A stretch of 64,000 nt of DNA from Burkholderia ubonensis subsp. mesacidophila (GTDB taxonomy: Bacteria; Pseudomonadota; Gammaproteobacteria; Burkholderiales; Burkholderiaceae), in contig NZ_CP020737.1 of assembly GCF_002097715.1 (NCBI RefSeq), forward strand, positions 186,001-250,000. Reading direction: 5' to 3'. The notes beneath the pieces are model-generated. The model did not search any database. It was given only the letters and a program-made list of their open reading frames with translations, and was not told the origin of the DNA. Positions 16,405-25,603 of the stretch are shown here, piece after piece. A program made the position numbers and the translations under genes. Each line of letters begins with the position of its first letter. Positions within the stretch are counted from its first letter, which is position 1.

Positions 16405-16895
16405 TGCGCCAGCCGCGCGCGCAGCGCGTCGATCTCCGTATCCGCGAACACCTCGATGCCGTGCTGCCGCAGCAGCGCGGCGGTGACGCCCGCGCCCGCA
16501 TGTCGGTTGCCCGCGAAGCTGCCGTCGTAGATGAAGCTGCTGCCGCATGACGGGCTGCCGTCGGCCAGCAGCGCGAAACCGCAGTCATGCGCGCGCGCCA
16601 GCGCCAGCGCGGCCTGCGCACCGGCGATGAAGGGCGCCGTGACGTCCGCGCCGGTCGCGTCGACGATGCGGGCGACGCCCGCCAGCACCCGCTGCCCGGA
16701 TTCGCCGTCGGCGATTTCGGCCGGCGGCCGCGGCACGCCGAATCCTCCCGACAGCTCAGGACAGATCGGCACGAGACGTCCTTCGCGGCGCCATTGGTCC
16801 AGCGCCTGATGCGCGGCCGTCTTGGCCGACCCGTTGTAGCGGACCGGTTGGCCGAGCACGCACATGCTGACCAGGATCTTCTGTTTCGTCCGCAA
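16395..16895 (-). CDS. DUF523 family protein
   Basis: A 166-residue protein matching DUF523: the N-terminal KQKILVSMCVLGQPVRYNG, the PICPELSGGFGVPRPPAEI block and LLADGSPSCGSSFIYDG near the end, with the conserved Cys residues of the family. The start is taken as the TTG at 16895, because AGGAG lies seven bases upstream and KQKILVS is the family N-terminus; an ATG start would cut it off. Function of the family is not established. Confidence 0.82.
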   Translation of the reverse strand: MRTKQKILVSMCVLGQPVRYNGSAKTAAHQALDQWRREGRLVPICPELSGGFGVPRPPAEIADGESGQRVLAGVARIVDATGADVTAPFIAGAQAALALARAHDCGFALLADGSPSCGSSFIYDGSFAGNRHAGAGVTAALLRQHGIEVFADTEIDALRARLAQQG

Positions 16896-17056
16896 TGTCG
16901 TCTCCTCGCGCGGGATGGGGGAAAGGCCTGAAATTCTACGGCAGGCTTGCCGACGCACAGCGCGTGCCGCGCGCCGCGCCGTCATGCGAGAATCCCCCGC
17001 AACGACAACAGCATGCGTCGATCGCGACGGCCGTCCGCGCATCGCGCCGACCTCCG

Positions 17057-18586
17057 ATGGTTCCATTCCCGACGTCCGTCGCCACAGCAGCAGCCGATGC
17101 GGATGCGCTGACCGAACCGCAGCGCGCGCTGCTCGCGCGCCTGCAGGCCTATGCGCCCGACGCGCCCGATGCACCGCTGCCGTACAGCCGCCGTCTCGCC
17201 GAAGCGGAGCACTGGCCTTACGAGCATGCGCTGGCCGTGATCGACGAATACAAGCGCTTCGCATTCCTCGCGCAGGCGGCCGGCCATCCGGTCACGCCGT
17301 CGCACGCGGTCGACGCCGCATGGCACCTGCATCTGCAATACACGCGCGAATACTGGGACGTGTTCTGCGCCGACGTGCTGCGCGCGCCGCTGCACCACGT
17401 GCCGGGCGCGGGCGCGCCCGGCGAGGCCGCGAAGTACGAACAGCACTACCGGCAGACGCTCGACAGCTACCGGCGGCTGTTCGGCTGCGAGCCGCCCGCG
17501 GTGATCTGGCCGCGTCCCGCGGCCGGGCCCGCCGACATCCCGGCGCAGCGCATCGGCCCGTCGTGTGAGCGCGCCAAGCGCACGCAAGGCTGGCGGCGCG
17601 TCGCGAAGTTCGCGTGGCCGGCGGCGGCGATCAGCGTCGCGGCGACCTGCGCGTCCGCGAGCGACTTCAACGTGCTGGACTTCTCGGGGCCGGAATTTCT
17701 CGCGTTCTACGTGCCGCTCTGCATCGCCGCGCTGCTGCTGATCGCCGGCCTGCAGTGGATCGAGTACCGGTTCCGCGCGTGGGGAACGCGGGCCCGCGAA
17801 TCGTCGCCGGACCTGAGTGCGGAGGAAGCGGCCTATCTCGCGGGCGGCGGCTCACGGGTGGCGCAGGTCGCGACGCTGTCGCTCGCGCATGCCGGCGCGA
17901 TCGAGCTGGTGCACCAGGCCAACGGCGCGCGGGTGCGGATCGCCGATCCGCAACACGCGGGCGCGTATGGCGCCGACTGGGAATGGCTGAGGAAGCAGCT
18001 CGGCGGCGAGACGAGCTACCACGCGTTTCGCGAGCGTCTCGCGTGGCGCGAAGCCGGCTACGCCGATGCGTTGCACCGGAAAGGCTGGCTCTGGGCGCCG
18101 GGCGAAATGCGCACGACGCGGATGGCCGCGCGCGCAATCCTGCTGCTCGTGCTCGGCGCGGGGGCGGCGAAACTCGCGATCGGCCTGAGCCGCGGCCGGC
18201 CGGTGTTGCTGCTGATGATCTTCATGGCGGCGTTCACGGCGGCATACCACTTCCTGGCCGGGCGCCTGCCCGGCTTCGGGCGCGGCGGCGTGACGAGCGG
18301 CGGCCAGGCGGCGCTCGACGCGCAACGGAACGAACGCCAGGGCGACCGCGCAACCCCGGACGGGCTGCTGTGGACGGCCGCGCTGTTCGGCGCCGGTGCG
18401 CTCGCGGGCACCATTTGGGCGGAGCACTTGGGTGCGCTGATGGCGCCGCCGCCCGTTGTCGCCGCGAAAACCGGCGGGTCGAGCGGTTCGTCCGACTCTG
18501 ATGCCGGGGACAGCAGCGGTTCGAGCTCCTGCGGATCGTCGAGCTCGTGCAGCTCGAGCAGTTGCGGCGGCTGCTCGAGCAACTGA
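17057..18586 (+). CDS. TIGR04222-like membrane protein with Ser/Cys-rich C-terminal tail
   Basis: A 509-residue protein. Residues 10-150 resemble the glycine-rich-domain/DUF1399 type region (HAVDAAWHLHLQYTREYWDVFC). There are membrane segments near residues 200 (AWPAAAISVAATCASA), 215-235, 355-375, 380-400 and 455-475. Between them lies the TIGR04222-type cytosolic part (LSAEEAAYLAGG, then VAQVATLSLAHAGAIEL). The last 45 residues are almost only Ser, Gly and Cys. Function is unknown. A strong terminator follows directly. The ATG at 17057 is chosen since the open frame upstream overlaps the divergent DUF523 start region. Confidence 0.75.
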   Translation: MVPFPTSVATAAADADALTEPQRALLARLQAYAPDAPDAPLPYSRRLAEAEHWPYEHALAVIDEYKRFAFLAQAAGHPVTPSHAVDAAWHLHLQYTREYWDVFCADVLRAPLHHVPGAGAPGEAAKYEQHYRQTLDSYRRLFGCEPPAVIWPRPAAGPADIPAQRIGPSCERAKRTQGWRRVAKFAWPAAAISVAATCASASDFNVLDFSGPEFLAFYVPLCIAALLLIAGLQWIEYRFRAWGTRARESSPDLSAEEAAYLAGGGSRVAQVATLSLAHAGAIELVHQANGARVRIADPQHAGAYGADWEWLRKQLGGETSYHAFRERLAWREAGYADALHRKGWLWAPGEMRTTRMAARAILLLVLGAGAAKLAIGLSRGRPVLLLMIFMAAFTAAYHFLAGRLPGFGRGGVTSGGQAALDAQRNERQGDRATPDGLLWTAALFGAGALAGTIWAEHLGALMAPPPVVAAKTGGSSGSSDSDAGDSSGSSSCGSSSSCSSSSCGGCSSN

Positions 18587-18594
18587 ACGCGTTT

Positions 18595-18625
18595 CGAGCG
18601 CGGCCGGCCGCGCTCGGTTTTTTTT
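18595..18625 (+). terminator. Rho-independent terminator
   Basis: A perfect 22-base palindrome at 18595-18616 (arms CGAGCGCGGCC / GGCCGCGCTCG) is followed by G and eight T at 18618-18625, nine bases after the stop of the TIGR04222-like gene. Confidence 0.9.
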
Positions 18626-18886
18626 AATTTGAGATAAAAGCGGTGGCCGATGACGCCATGCGATACCAAGATGAAATCGATTGAATTACGCATCGAAATT
18701 AATTAGTTAGATGACTCATCCGTGCTGAAAAAGTGCCTCGACAAATTATATTGAGATAATAAAAAATAATTTCACGCGATACGTAAATAAATGGATTAAA
18801 GAAATTCGAAATACCTCCGTAAACGACGAATGCATAAGAGGAAATTCAAATTTGCATTGATTCGTACTTTTACGATGAGGCTTGAA
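18626..18886. other. AT-rich upstream region of the chemoreceptor gene
   Basis: About 260 bases of markedly lower GC than the rest of the window, especially 18690-18860, with runs such as AATAAAAAATAATTT. No gene is seen. It carries the candidate sigma-28 promoter at 18797-18823. Low GC may reflect regulation by H-NS-like proteins or local foreign origin. Confidence 0.5.
18797..18823 (+). promoter_or_regulatory. Candidate sigma-28 promoter of the chemoreceptor gene
   Basis: TAAAGAAA (18797-18804) with TCCGTAAA at 18816-18823 resembles the flagellar pattern TAAAGTTT-N11-GCCGATAA with exact spacing and a 5 of 8 match in the second box. It lies 63 bases upstream of the ATG. Chemoreceptor genes are usual class III targets. 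Confidence 0.4.
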
Positions 18887-20545
18887 ATGAAGTACTTCAC
18901 GCACAGCATCAAATTCAAGGTCGTTCTCGCATTCGTTGCCTGCGTCGTCCTGATGGCGGCGATCGGCGTATTCGGAATCAACGGCCTTGCCCGCCTCAAT
19001 TCGAATGTCGCCAATGCGTATTCCGGCAATACGGTACCGATCAGCGAACTGTCAGAAATCCGCGCCGCCGAGTTCGGCATCCTGCTGAAATTGCGCCAGC
19101 TGCAGCTCGATCGCGACCCGGCGCGGACCAGGGCGGGCGTCGCGACGGTGCGCGCCGAGCAGGCGCGGCTCGACGCAACATGGGCCCGCTATTTCCCGGA
19201 CGCGGTCACGAGCGACGGCGAGCGCCGGATCGCCGAGCGGATGCGGGACTTGCTGCCCGGCTTCCGGGCCGGGACGGACGACGCGCTCGCGATGCTGGAA
19301 AGCGGCAGCGACGCGCCCGGCGCGGCCCTCGACCGGCTGGCGCCGACTGCCGACGCGCTGCGGCGCGCGATCGACGACAACATCGCGCTGAACATCGTCC
19401 AGGCGAAGGCGTTCGCGGAGGACAGCGCCGCGACGTTCACGCGGATCTTCTATACCGCGATCGCGCTCGTCGGCGTCGGCGTACTGGTTGCCATCGGCGT
19501 ATCGGCCTACCTGCTGCGGCAGATCACGCGGCCGCTCGATCGCGCGGTGCGGGTCGCCGGCGAGATTGCGGCCGGCCGGCTCGAGAACGGGATCGTCGTC
19601 GATTCGCACGACGAATTCGGCCGTCTGCTTGACGCGCTGGCCGTGATGGATCGGCAGCTCGGCGACACGGTGCGGGGCATCAAGCGCAATGCGGAATCGG
19701 TGACGATCGCCGCGCACCAGATCGCTAGCGGCAACGCGGACCTGTCGGCACGCACTGAAGCGCAGGCCGCGTCGCTCGAGCAGACCGCGGCGAGCATGAC
19801 CGAGCTCGCGGAAACGGTGAAGCACAATGCGGACAACGCGCAGCAGGCGAACGCGCTGGCGACGCGCGCGTCGGGAATCGCCGACGCCGGCAATGACGCG
19901 GTGCTCGGCATGGTCGGCACGATTGAGGAGATCAGCGCCAGTTCGAGCCAGATTTCCGACATCACGGGCGTGATCGAGTCGATCGCGTTCCAGACCAACA
20001 TCCTCGCGCTCAATGCCGCCGTCGAGGCGGCGCGCGCCGGCGAGCAGGGGCGGGGCTTCGCGGTCGTCGCGACCGAGGTGCGCAATCTCGCGCAGCGCTC
20101 GGCCGCGGCCGCGAAGGAGATCAAGGAGCTGATCGCGTCGTCGGTCGCGATGATCCGCGACGGCGCGAAACAGGCGACCGACGTCGGCGCGACGATGGCG
20201 CAGGTGAAGCTGGCGATCAAGCAGGTGTCCGACATCGTCGCCGAAATCGCCGCCGCGTCGCAGGAGCAGAGCCGCGGCATCGAGCAGGTCAATCAGGCGG
20301 TCGTGCAGATGGACGACGTCACGCAGCAGAATGCGGCGCTCGTCGAGCAGGCGGCCGCCGCGGCGCGCTCGCTCGAGGATCAGGCGGGCAGCCTGAAGGA
20401 CGCGATGGCCGTATTCAGCGTCTCGGATGCGCGTGCCCCGGCGCGCGCGCCGGCGGCTGCCGCGATCGCGCACGCCGCACCCAGGCCGCTGAAGCTGGCG
20501 ACGGCGGTCTCGACGGCAGACGGCGCGGTGTGGGAGACGTTCTGA
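18887..20545 (+). CDS. Methyl-accepting chemotaxis protein with C-terminal WETF
   Basis: A 552-residue receptor. It has a membrane segment at about residues 8-30, a periplasmic four-helix-type sensor (about 31-185), a second membrane segment (186-208), HAMP (209-262) and a signalling domain whose tip contains [33 protein letters not shown]. The last residues, VWETF, match the pentapeptide that tethers CheR/CheB. The start is the ATG at 18887, with GAGG seven bases upstream; two ATG codons lie further upstream in frame. The ligand is unknown. It is an orphan, apart from the che operon and next to the glycosylation island. Confidence 0.92.
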   Translation: MKYFTHSIKFKVVLAFVACVVLMAAIGVFGINGLARLNSNVANAYSGNTVPISELSEIRAAEFGILLKLRQLQLDRDPARTRAGVATVRAEQARLDATWARYFPDAVTSDGERRIAERMRDLLPGFRAGTDDALAMLESGSDAPGAALDRLAPTADALRRAIDDNIALNIVQAKAFAEDSAATFTRIFYTAIALVGVGVLVAIGVSAYLLRQITRPLDRAVRVAGEIAAGRLENGIVVDSHDEFGRLLDALAVMDRQLGDTVRGIKRNAESVTIAAHQIASGNADLSARTEAQAASLEQTAASMTELAETVKHNADNAQQANALATRASGIADAGNDAVLGMVGTIEEISASSSQISDITGVIESIAFQTNILALNAAVEAARAGEQGRGFAVVATEVRNLAQRSAAAAKEIKELIASSVAMIRDGAKQATDVGATMAQVKLAIKQVSDIVAEIAAASQEQSRGIEQVNQAVVQMDDVTQQNAALVEQAAAAARSLEDQAGSLKDAMAVFSVSDARAPARAPAAAAIAHAAPRPLKLATAVSTADGAVWETF

Positions 20546-20710
20546 CGCCGCCCGCGCTGCAGCACGCGGCCGGATGCGGCCGCGCGAAGCCGGCCGGCGC
20601 GCGGGGCGCGGATTTCGTGCCGCCGCGCGCGCAAGCCGCCCGAAGCCGCGCGCGATCCGGCGCGCCTCTTTCGAACGCCGTTCGCCGTGACGGGGACGGT
20701 TGCCTGCCCG

Positions 20711-20992
20711 ATGAACCTCTTCTCGTGCCTGACCAATGCCGATCTCACCGTGGAGACGCTCGCCGACGCGTGCCTGCGCTTCGACGCGGCCGACCGGGAT
20801 CAGCGACTGGTCGTGCAAGCGCTGGCGATGCCGATGCTTGCGCGACGCCTGACGTGGCTGCGGCTTATGCAGCGGGCGAGCCCGGACAGCGCCGCGACGC
20901 GCTCGACGATTGAGCGGATCGAGTGCGCGCTCGCGAGCGCGCGTGCGCGGCTCGGACTCGACGGCGAATGCGGGGCCGCTGCCAGGGCGTAG
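20711..20992 (+). CDS. Hypothetical protein
   Basis: A 93-residue protein starting MNLFSCLTNADLTVETLADACLRF, with predicted helices throughout and no motif I recognise. Third codon positions are strongly G/C as in true genes here, which supports coding. An in-frame ATG at 20687 would add eight residues. It is convergent with the glycosyltransferase gene ending at 21030 and lies after the orphan chemoreceptor. Confidence 0.55.
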   Translation: MNLFSCLTNADLTVETLADACLRFDAADRDQRLVVQALAMPMLARRLTWLRLMQRASPDSAATRSTIERIECALASARARLGLDGECGAAARA

Positions 20993-21029
20993 CGCCGGCG
21001 GCGTCCTGACGGATTGCCGTGAGCGGGCC

Positions 21030-24000
21030 CTACGCCGTCATCGCATCCGCATCCGCGTGCGCCACGTCCCCGTCACCCGCCTCGACGATCAGCGTCCAGT
21101 CGAACGCCGGCAGCGCGCAGAGCTGCTCGACGGTGGCCGCGTACTCGTGCGCGGGCGTGCCCAAATAGCGCACCTTGTCGGTCCACTCGGGCAACGGCGC
21201 TTGCGACGTGGTCACCACGACCGCCAGCAGATCCTGTTCCGGCCGCTTGGCGACTTCGTGCAGGCTCTGCCTGACCTTGTCGAGATCGCCGTCGGCGTCG
21301 AGGATCAGCACGCCGGGAATCGGCGCATCCGGGCGGCCGGGCTGGCCGCCGCTGACGCCCTTGTCGATGCACTGCTGATACACGTGGCGATAGTGCGGCA
21401 GCGCCTGCTGCAGCGCGTGGTGCTTGCGGACCTTCGCCTGCGCGGTGCGCGCGAGCCCGCGGCGCAGCGCCGGGTTCGCGATCAGCCGGTCGAGCGCGTC
21501 GATCCAGGCCTCGCGCGCATCCGCGACCAGCAGGCCGTCGCAGCCGTCGTTCAGCGCGAAGCGATAGGCGGGCCGGTCGCTGACGATCGTGGCGATGCCG
21601 GCCGCCGCATATTCCTGCCAGCGGATCGTGCTCTTGCCGGCGTGGTAGTCGTCGTCGGCGAGCGGCATCAGCGCGATGTCCCAGCGCTGTTGCGGCAGGC
21701 GTTGCGCATACGCGTCGTAGTCATGCAGCGCGGGCTCGAACGTGGCCGCCGGATGCGCGGCCCAGCCGGCGGGTGCGTCCGGGCCGGCGAAGCACACCTT
21801 GACCTTGCCGGGATGGCGCGCACAGATCGCCTGCAGCGCCGCGTCGACGAGCGCGAAGTTGTCGGCGCGCAGCGACGCGCCGGCGATGCCGATCGTCACG
21901 CAATCGTCGCTGCGCGTCGCCACGGGGCGGTAGAACCGGACGAAGTCCACGCTGTCGGGCAGCACGTGGATGCGCGGGTTCGACAGCCGGTAGCGGCTCG
22001 CGGCGAACGGCGTCGACACGATCACGGCATCCGCGTTGCGCAGCGTGAACTCGATCCCCGCGCGGGCCATCGCGCCCTGCGCGGCGAGCGGATGCGCGGC
22101 CGGCAGGTCGGTCAGCAGGTCGTCGGTCTCGTAGATCACCGGCTTGTTGAGGCCGAAGATGGCCCGCACGCCTTCGTCCGTCATCACGCCGGGCGTCATC
22201 CGGTGCAGCAGGACGGCGTCGGCGCCGGCCAGCACGCTGCTGTCGATCCGGCCGTCGCGAATGCCCCAGACGAGCTCCCATTCGTCGCGCAGCCGGTCGA
22301 ACGGCTGCACGAGGCGAACGCGCGCCGACGCGCTTTCGGGCGGCTCGACCGAGTACACGACGAGCCGCTTGCGGCGCGGCGCGGCGTCCGCGCGCGCGAC
22401 GACGGGCGCCGGCGCGCGGTTCTGCTCCAGCAGCCGCGCATACAGCGCGCCGTGGCGCGCGGCGTTGCGGCTGACGTCGTGCCGCGCGCGGATCGCGTCC
22501 TGCGCGGCCGCGGCGAGTTGCGCGCGCGCCTGCGGATGCTCGATCAGGTGCGCAATCGCGCCGACCCACGCGTCGGCGGCGTCGGCGGCGAGCCAGCCGG
22601 TACGGCCGTGGACGATCGCGCTGCCTTCCGCGTGCGCGGCGACGAGCACCGTGGCCGCGCCGGCCGCCGAGTATTCGAGCCATGCGCGCGGCGGATCGTC
22701 GTCGCGCAGCGCGAGCGGCGACGCGACCAGCGCGAGGTCGAGGCCGGCGTGCTTCAACTGGTCCGCATAGGCGTCATAGGGCGCGTTCGAGGCGATCAGC
22801 GTGACATCCGGATCGCCGTCCCAGCCGGCCGGCAGCGCCGGCCCGACGAACGACACGCGGAGCTTGCCCGGATACCGGCGGCGCAGCTCGGCCAGCGCCA
22901 GCCGGACCTGTTCGAGACGGGCGCCGTCGAGCCCGGCGCCGGACACCGCGAGGTTCACGTGGTCGCGAGCGCCGGGCGCCGCGCGGTACAGCCGCTCGAC
23001 ATCGATATCGGCCGGCAGCACGTGGACCGACGCGTTGACCTCCCGGTACTGCCGCGCCAGCGCCTCCGACGGCACGACGAGCGCATGCGCGTGCTGCGCG
23101 GCGTAGCGGAGGTTCGCGTTGCGGCGCGCGTTGTCGGCGGCCCCGGGCGTGCCGGCGAGCAGCGTATCGAGCGGCGCGTCGATCTCGTGGATGACCGGCT
23201 TGCCGAGCGCGAACAGCTGTTCCAGCGTAGCCGCGGACAGCAGGCCCGGCGTGTCGCCCTGCAGCACGATCAGGTCGGCGCGCTGCAGCGAGTCCCCATC
23301 GATGCCGGCGTGCGTGACCGGAAAGCTCAGTTCCCATTCACGATCCAGCAGCGCGAACGGCTGCACGAAGCGCAAGCTGGCGCGCGCGTGCGCGGACGGT
23401 TCGGCCATCACGACCGCGATGCGCTTGCGTGCCGAGGCCGCCTGGCAGCCGGCGGCGCCGGCCGCGACGGCCTGCGCGTCCAGTTCGTCCGCGCGGGCCT
23501 GGGTCTTGTCGATGAACGTCTGCAATTGCCGCCAGAACGTCTCCTCTTCCTGCAGGTAGACGTCGCGCGCTTCGTGAACGGTGGCCTTCGCGCGGGCGAT
23601 CTCCGCTTCGTCGAGGCTCCACGCGATGCCCTTGCCTTCCATCACCCAGCGCTCGGCCTTCGGCATCGACGCGTCGTTCACGATGCACACGACCGGACAG
23701 CCGCACAGCAGCGCCTCGAACGCGGCGGTCGACCACTCGTACAGGTAGACGCACTCGACCTGGCGGAACAGCGCCGCGAGCTCGTGCGCCGAGCGTGCCG
23801 GCACGCGGTTCGAGATCTCGATCGAATCGGCGGTGACCGGATGCAGGCTGCCGCCGCGTACCAGATGCCGGTTGATGAAGACGGCCGTGCCGCTGCGGCG
23901 CGCGTCGTCGACGCCGTCGCTGTTGAAGATGCGCGTGTCGACCAGCGGCATGCGCAGCAGGTCCGCCTGCCATCCCGCGGGCACCAGCGTCGGCCCGAAC

Positions 24001-24386
24001 GTGAACACGAGGTCGCTCGGCTGCAGGTCGATCGCATTGCCCTCGATGCGGCCGGGTTCGGCAAGCAGGTAGCGCGCGACGCAGCGCGCGTTGAACGGAT
24101 TGTCGGAGACGATTTCCGGGTAGACGGCGATCGGGCTGCGATTCGCGTTGGCGTGCGCCTGCGCGATGTCGTTGGTCACCTGCGGCGTGCGCAGGTCCGG
24201 ATGCACGACCGGCGTGGTGACATACGCTTCGTGCCCGAGCAGGTTCAGCACGTGGCACAGGTAGTGCATCGCGCGGACCCCGCCGGACGTCTGCCGGAAA
24301 TTCGGCGCGTACACGTAGTACGGATGGTCGAGCCGCGCAAAGATGCGCGACCCGTGGCGCGTCGGGCCGGAAGTCGGAATCGTCAT
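21030..24386 (-). CDS. Large glycosyltransferase with three GT-B-like domains
   Basis: A 1118-residue protein. Three glycosyltransferase-like units follow one another: about residues 20-310 (YVYAPNFRQTSGGVRAMHYL, then YLYEWSTAAFEALLCGCPVV), 320-655 (RKRIAVVMAEPSAHA, with RAWLEYSAAGAATVLV) and 670-1010 (RKRLVVYSVEPPESASARVR, with IRWQEYAAAGIATIVS). The second and third are clearly related. The start at 24386 lies two bases from the end of the aminotransferase gene; the open frame beyond it is not used. It likely adds several sugars or acts on a repeated acceptor in flagellin glycan assembly. No membrane segments are seen. Confidence 0.85.
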   Translation of the reverse strand: MTIPTSGPTRHGSRIFARLDHPYYVYAPNFRQTSGGVRAMHYLCHVLNLLGHEAYVTTPVVHPDLRTPQVTNDIAQAHANANRSPIAVYPEIVSDNPFNARCVARYLLAEPGRIEGNAIDLQPSDLVFTFGPTLVPAGWQADLLRMPLVDTRIFNSDGVDDARRSGTAVFINRHLVRGGSLHPVTADSIEISNRVPARSAHELAALFRQVECVYLYEWSTAAFEALLCGCPVVCIVNDASMPKAERWVMEGKGIAWSLDEAEIARAKATVHEARDVYLQEEETFWRQLQTFIDKTQARADELDAQAVAAGAAGCQAASARKRIAVVMAEPSAHARASLRFVQPFALLDREWELSFPVTHAGIDGDSLQRADLIVLQGDTPGLLSAATLEQLFALGKPVIHEIDAPLDTLLAGTPGAADNARRNANLRYAAQHAHALVVPSEALARQYREVNASVHVLPADIDVERLYRAAPGARDHVNLAVSGAGLDGARLEQVRLALAELRRRYPGKLRVSFVGPALPAGWDGDPDVTLIASNAPYDAYADQLKHAGLDLALVASPLALRDDDPPRAWLEYSAAGAATVLVAAHAEGSAIVHGRTGWLAADAADAWVGAIAHLIEHPQARAQLAAAAQDAIRARHDVSRNAARHGALYARLLEQNRAPAPVVARADAAPRRKRLVVYSVEPPESASARVRLVQPFDRLRDEWELVWGIRDGRIDSSVLAGADAVLLHRMTPGVMTDEGVRAIFGLNKPVIYETDDLLTDLPAAHPLAAQGAMARAGIEFTLRNADAVIVSTPFAASRYRLSNPRIHVLPDSVDFVRFYRPVATRSDDCVTIGIAGASLRADNFALVDAALQAICARHPGKVKVCFAGPDAPAGWAAHPAATFEPALHDYDAYAQRLPQQRWDIALMPLADDDYHAGKSTIRWQEYAAAGIATIVSDRPAYRFALNDGCDGLLVADAREAWIDALDRLIANPALRRGLARTAQAKVRKHHALQQALPHYRHVYQQCIDKGVSGGQPGRPDAPIPGVLILDADGDLDKVRQSLHEVAKRPEQDLLAVVVTTSQAPLPEWTDKVRYLGTPAHEYAATVEQLCALPAFDWTLIVEAGDGDVAHADADAMTA

Positions 24387-24388
24387 CG

Positions 24389-25546
24389 TTATCGGGTGCG
24401 GTAGAAATCGAAGACCACGTCGAGGATGCGGTCCTGTTCGGCTTCGGTCATGTCGTGGTACAGCGGCAGACGGACGAGCCGGTCGGCGACGAGGTCCGTC
24501 ACCGGCATCCCGGACCCGCAGCGCCCGTAGCGCTGGCCGGCCGGCGAACTGTGCAGCGGCACGTAATGGAACACGGCGTTCACGCCCACCGCGCGGATCT
24601 GCTGCAGCAGCGCGGTGCGCTCGGCGAGGTCGCGCGCGAGGAAGTAGAACATGTGGCCGTTGCCGCGCTCGGCGAGCGAAATCGCGGGCAGCTCGACCAG
24701 CCCGTCGGCGTGCAGCGGCTGCAGCGCGTCCTGGTAGCGCTGCACGGTCGCGCGCCGCTGCGCGGTGATCACGTCCGCGTGTTCGAACTGCGCGTACAGG
24801 AACGCTGCGATCAGCTCGCCCGGCAGGAACGACGAGCCGACGTCGACCCACGTGTACTTGTCGACCTGCCCGCGGAAGAACTGGCTGCGGTTGGTGCCCT
24901 TCTCGCGGATGATCTCCGCGCGCTCGACGAGGCGCGGGTCGTTGACCAGCAGCGCACCGCCCTCGCCTGAAATCACGTTCTTGGTCTCGTGGAAGCTGAG
25001 GCACGCGAGGTGGCCGAGGCTGCCGAGCGGCTTGCCGTTCCACGTCGACTGGAGCGCCTGCGCGGCGTCCTCGATTACCCACAGGCCGTGATCCGCCGCG
25101 AGTTGCCCGATCACGTCCATGTCGCACGCGACGCCCGCGTAGTGCACCGGCACGATCGCGCGCGTGCGCTCGGTGATCGCGGCGGCGACGAGCGTCTCGT
25201 CGAGGTTCAGCGTGTCGCGGCGGATGTCGACGAACACCGGCGTCGCGCCGCGCAGCACGAACGCGTTGGCGGTCGACACGAACGTGTAGGACGGCATGAT
25301 CACTTCGTCGCCGGGCTGCACGTCGGCGAGGATCGCGGCCATCTCGAGCGCGGCCGTGCACGAGTGCGTGAGCAGCGCGCGCTGGCAGCCGATGCGCTGT
25401 TCCAGCCAGCGGTGGCAGAGCTTCGTGAACGCCTGGTCGCCGGCGAGGCCGCCCTGCTCGACCGCTTTCGCGATGTAGTAGAGCTCCTTGCCGACCACGA
25501 ACGGACGGCCGAACGGAATGCTGTCGAGATTGGGTGGGCCGAACAT
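24389..25546 (-). CDS. WecE-like dTDP-4-amino-4,6-dideoxy sugar transaminase
   Basis: A 385-residue PLP enzyme of the DegT/DnrJ/EryC1/StrS family. IPFGRPFVVGKELYYI is the WecE/RffA N-terminus, HSCTAALEMAAI binds phosphate, EDAAQAL carries the PLP-ring Asp, and Lys189 in SFHETKNVISGEGGA is the Schiff-base lysine. It converts a dTDP-4-keto-6-deoxyhexose to the 4-amino sugar. In B. cenocepacia flagellin carries a glycan with a 4-amino-4,6-dideoxyglucose-type sugar, which fits this place. No dTDP-glucose synthase or dehydratase is in the window, so the precursor must come from elsewhere. Confidence 0.88.
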   Translation of the reverse strand: MFGPPNLDSIPFGRPFVVGKELYYIAKAVEQGGLAGDQAFTKLCHRWLEQRIGCQRALLTHSCTAALEMAAILADVQPGDEVIMPSYTFVSTANAFVLRGATPVFVDIRRDTLNLDETLVAAAITERTRAIVPVHYAGVACDMDVIGQLAADHGLWVIEDAAQALQSTWNGKPLGSLGHLACLSFHETKNVISGEGGALLVNDPRLVERAEIIREKGTNRSQFFRGQVDKYTWVDVGSSFLPGELIAAFLYAQFEHADVITAQRRATVQRYQDALQPLHADGLVELPAISLAERGNGHMFYFLARDLAERTALLQQIRAVGVNAVFHYVPLHSSPAGQRYGRCGSGMPVTDLVADRLVRLPLYHDMTEAEQDRILDVVFDFYRTR

Positions 25547-25603
25547 GGTCAGGCTCCGTGGTAAGGGGTGGGACGCTCGGCCGCGCGGCGTGCGCGGCGC
25601 CGC

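Noticed and set aside
20910..24404. Long plus-strand open frame opposite the triple glycosyltransferase
   Set aside because: Same kind of high-GC shadow; the minus-strand frame has clear glycosyltransferase motifs.
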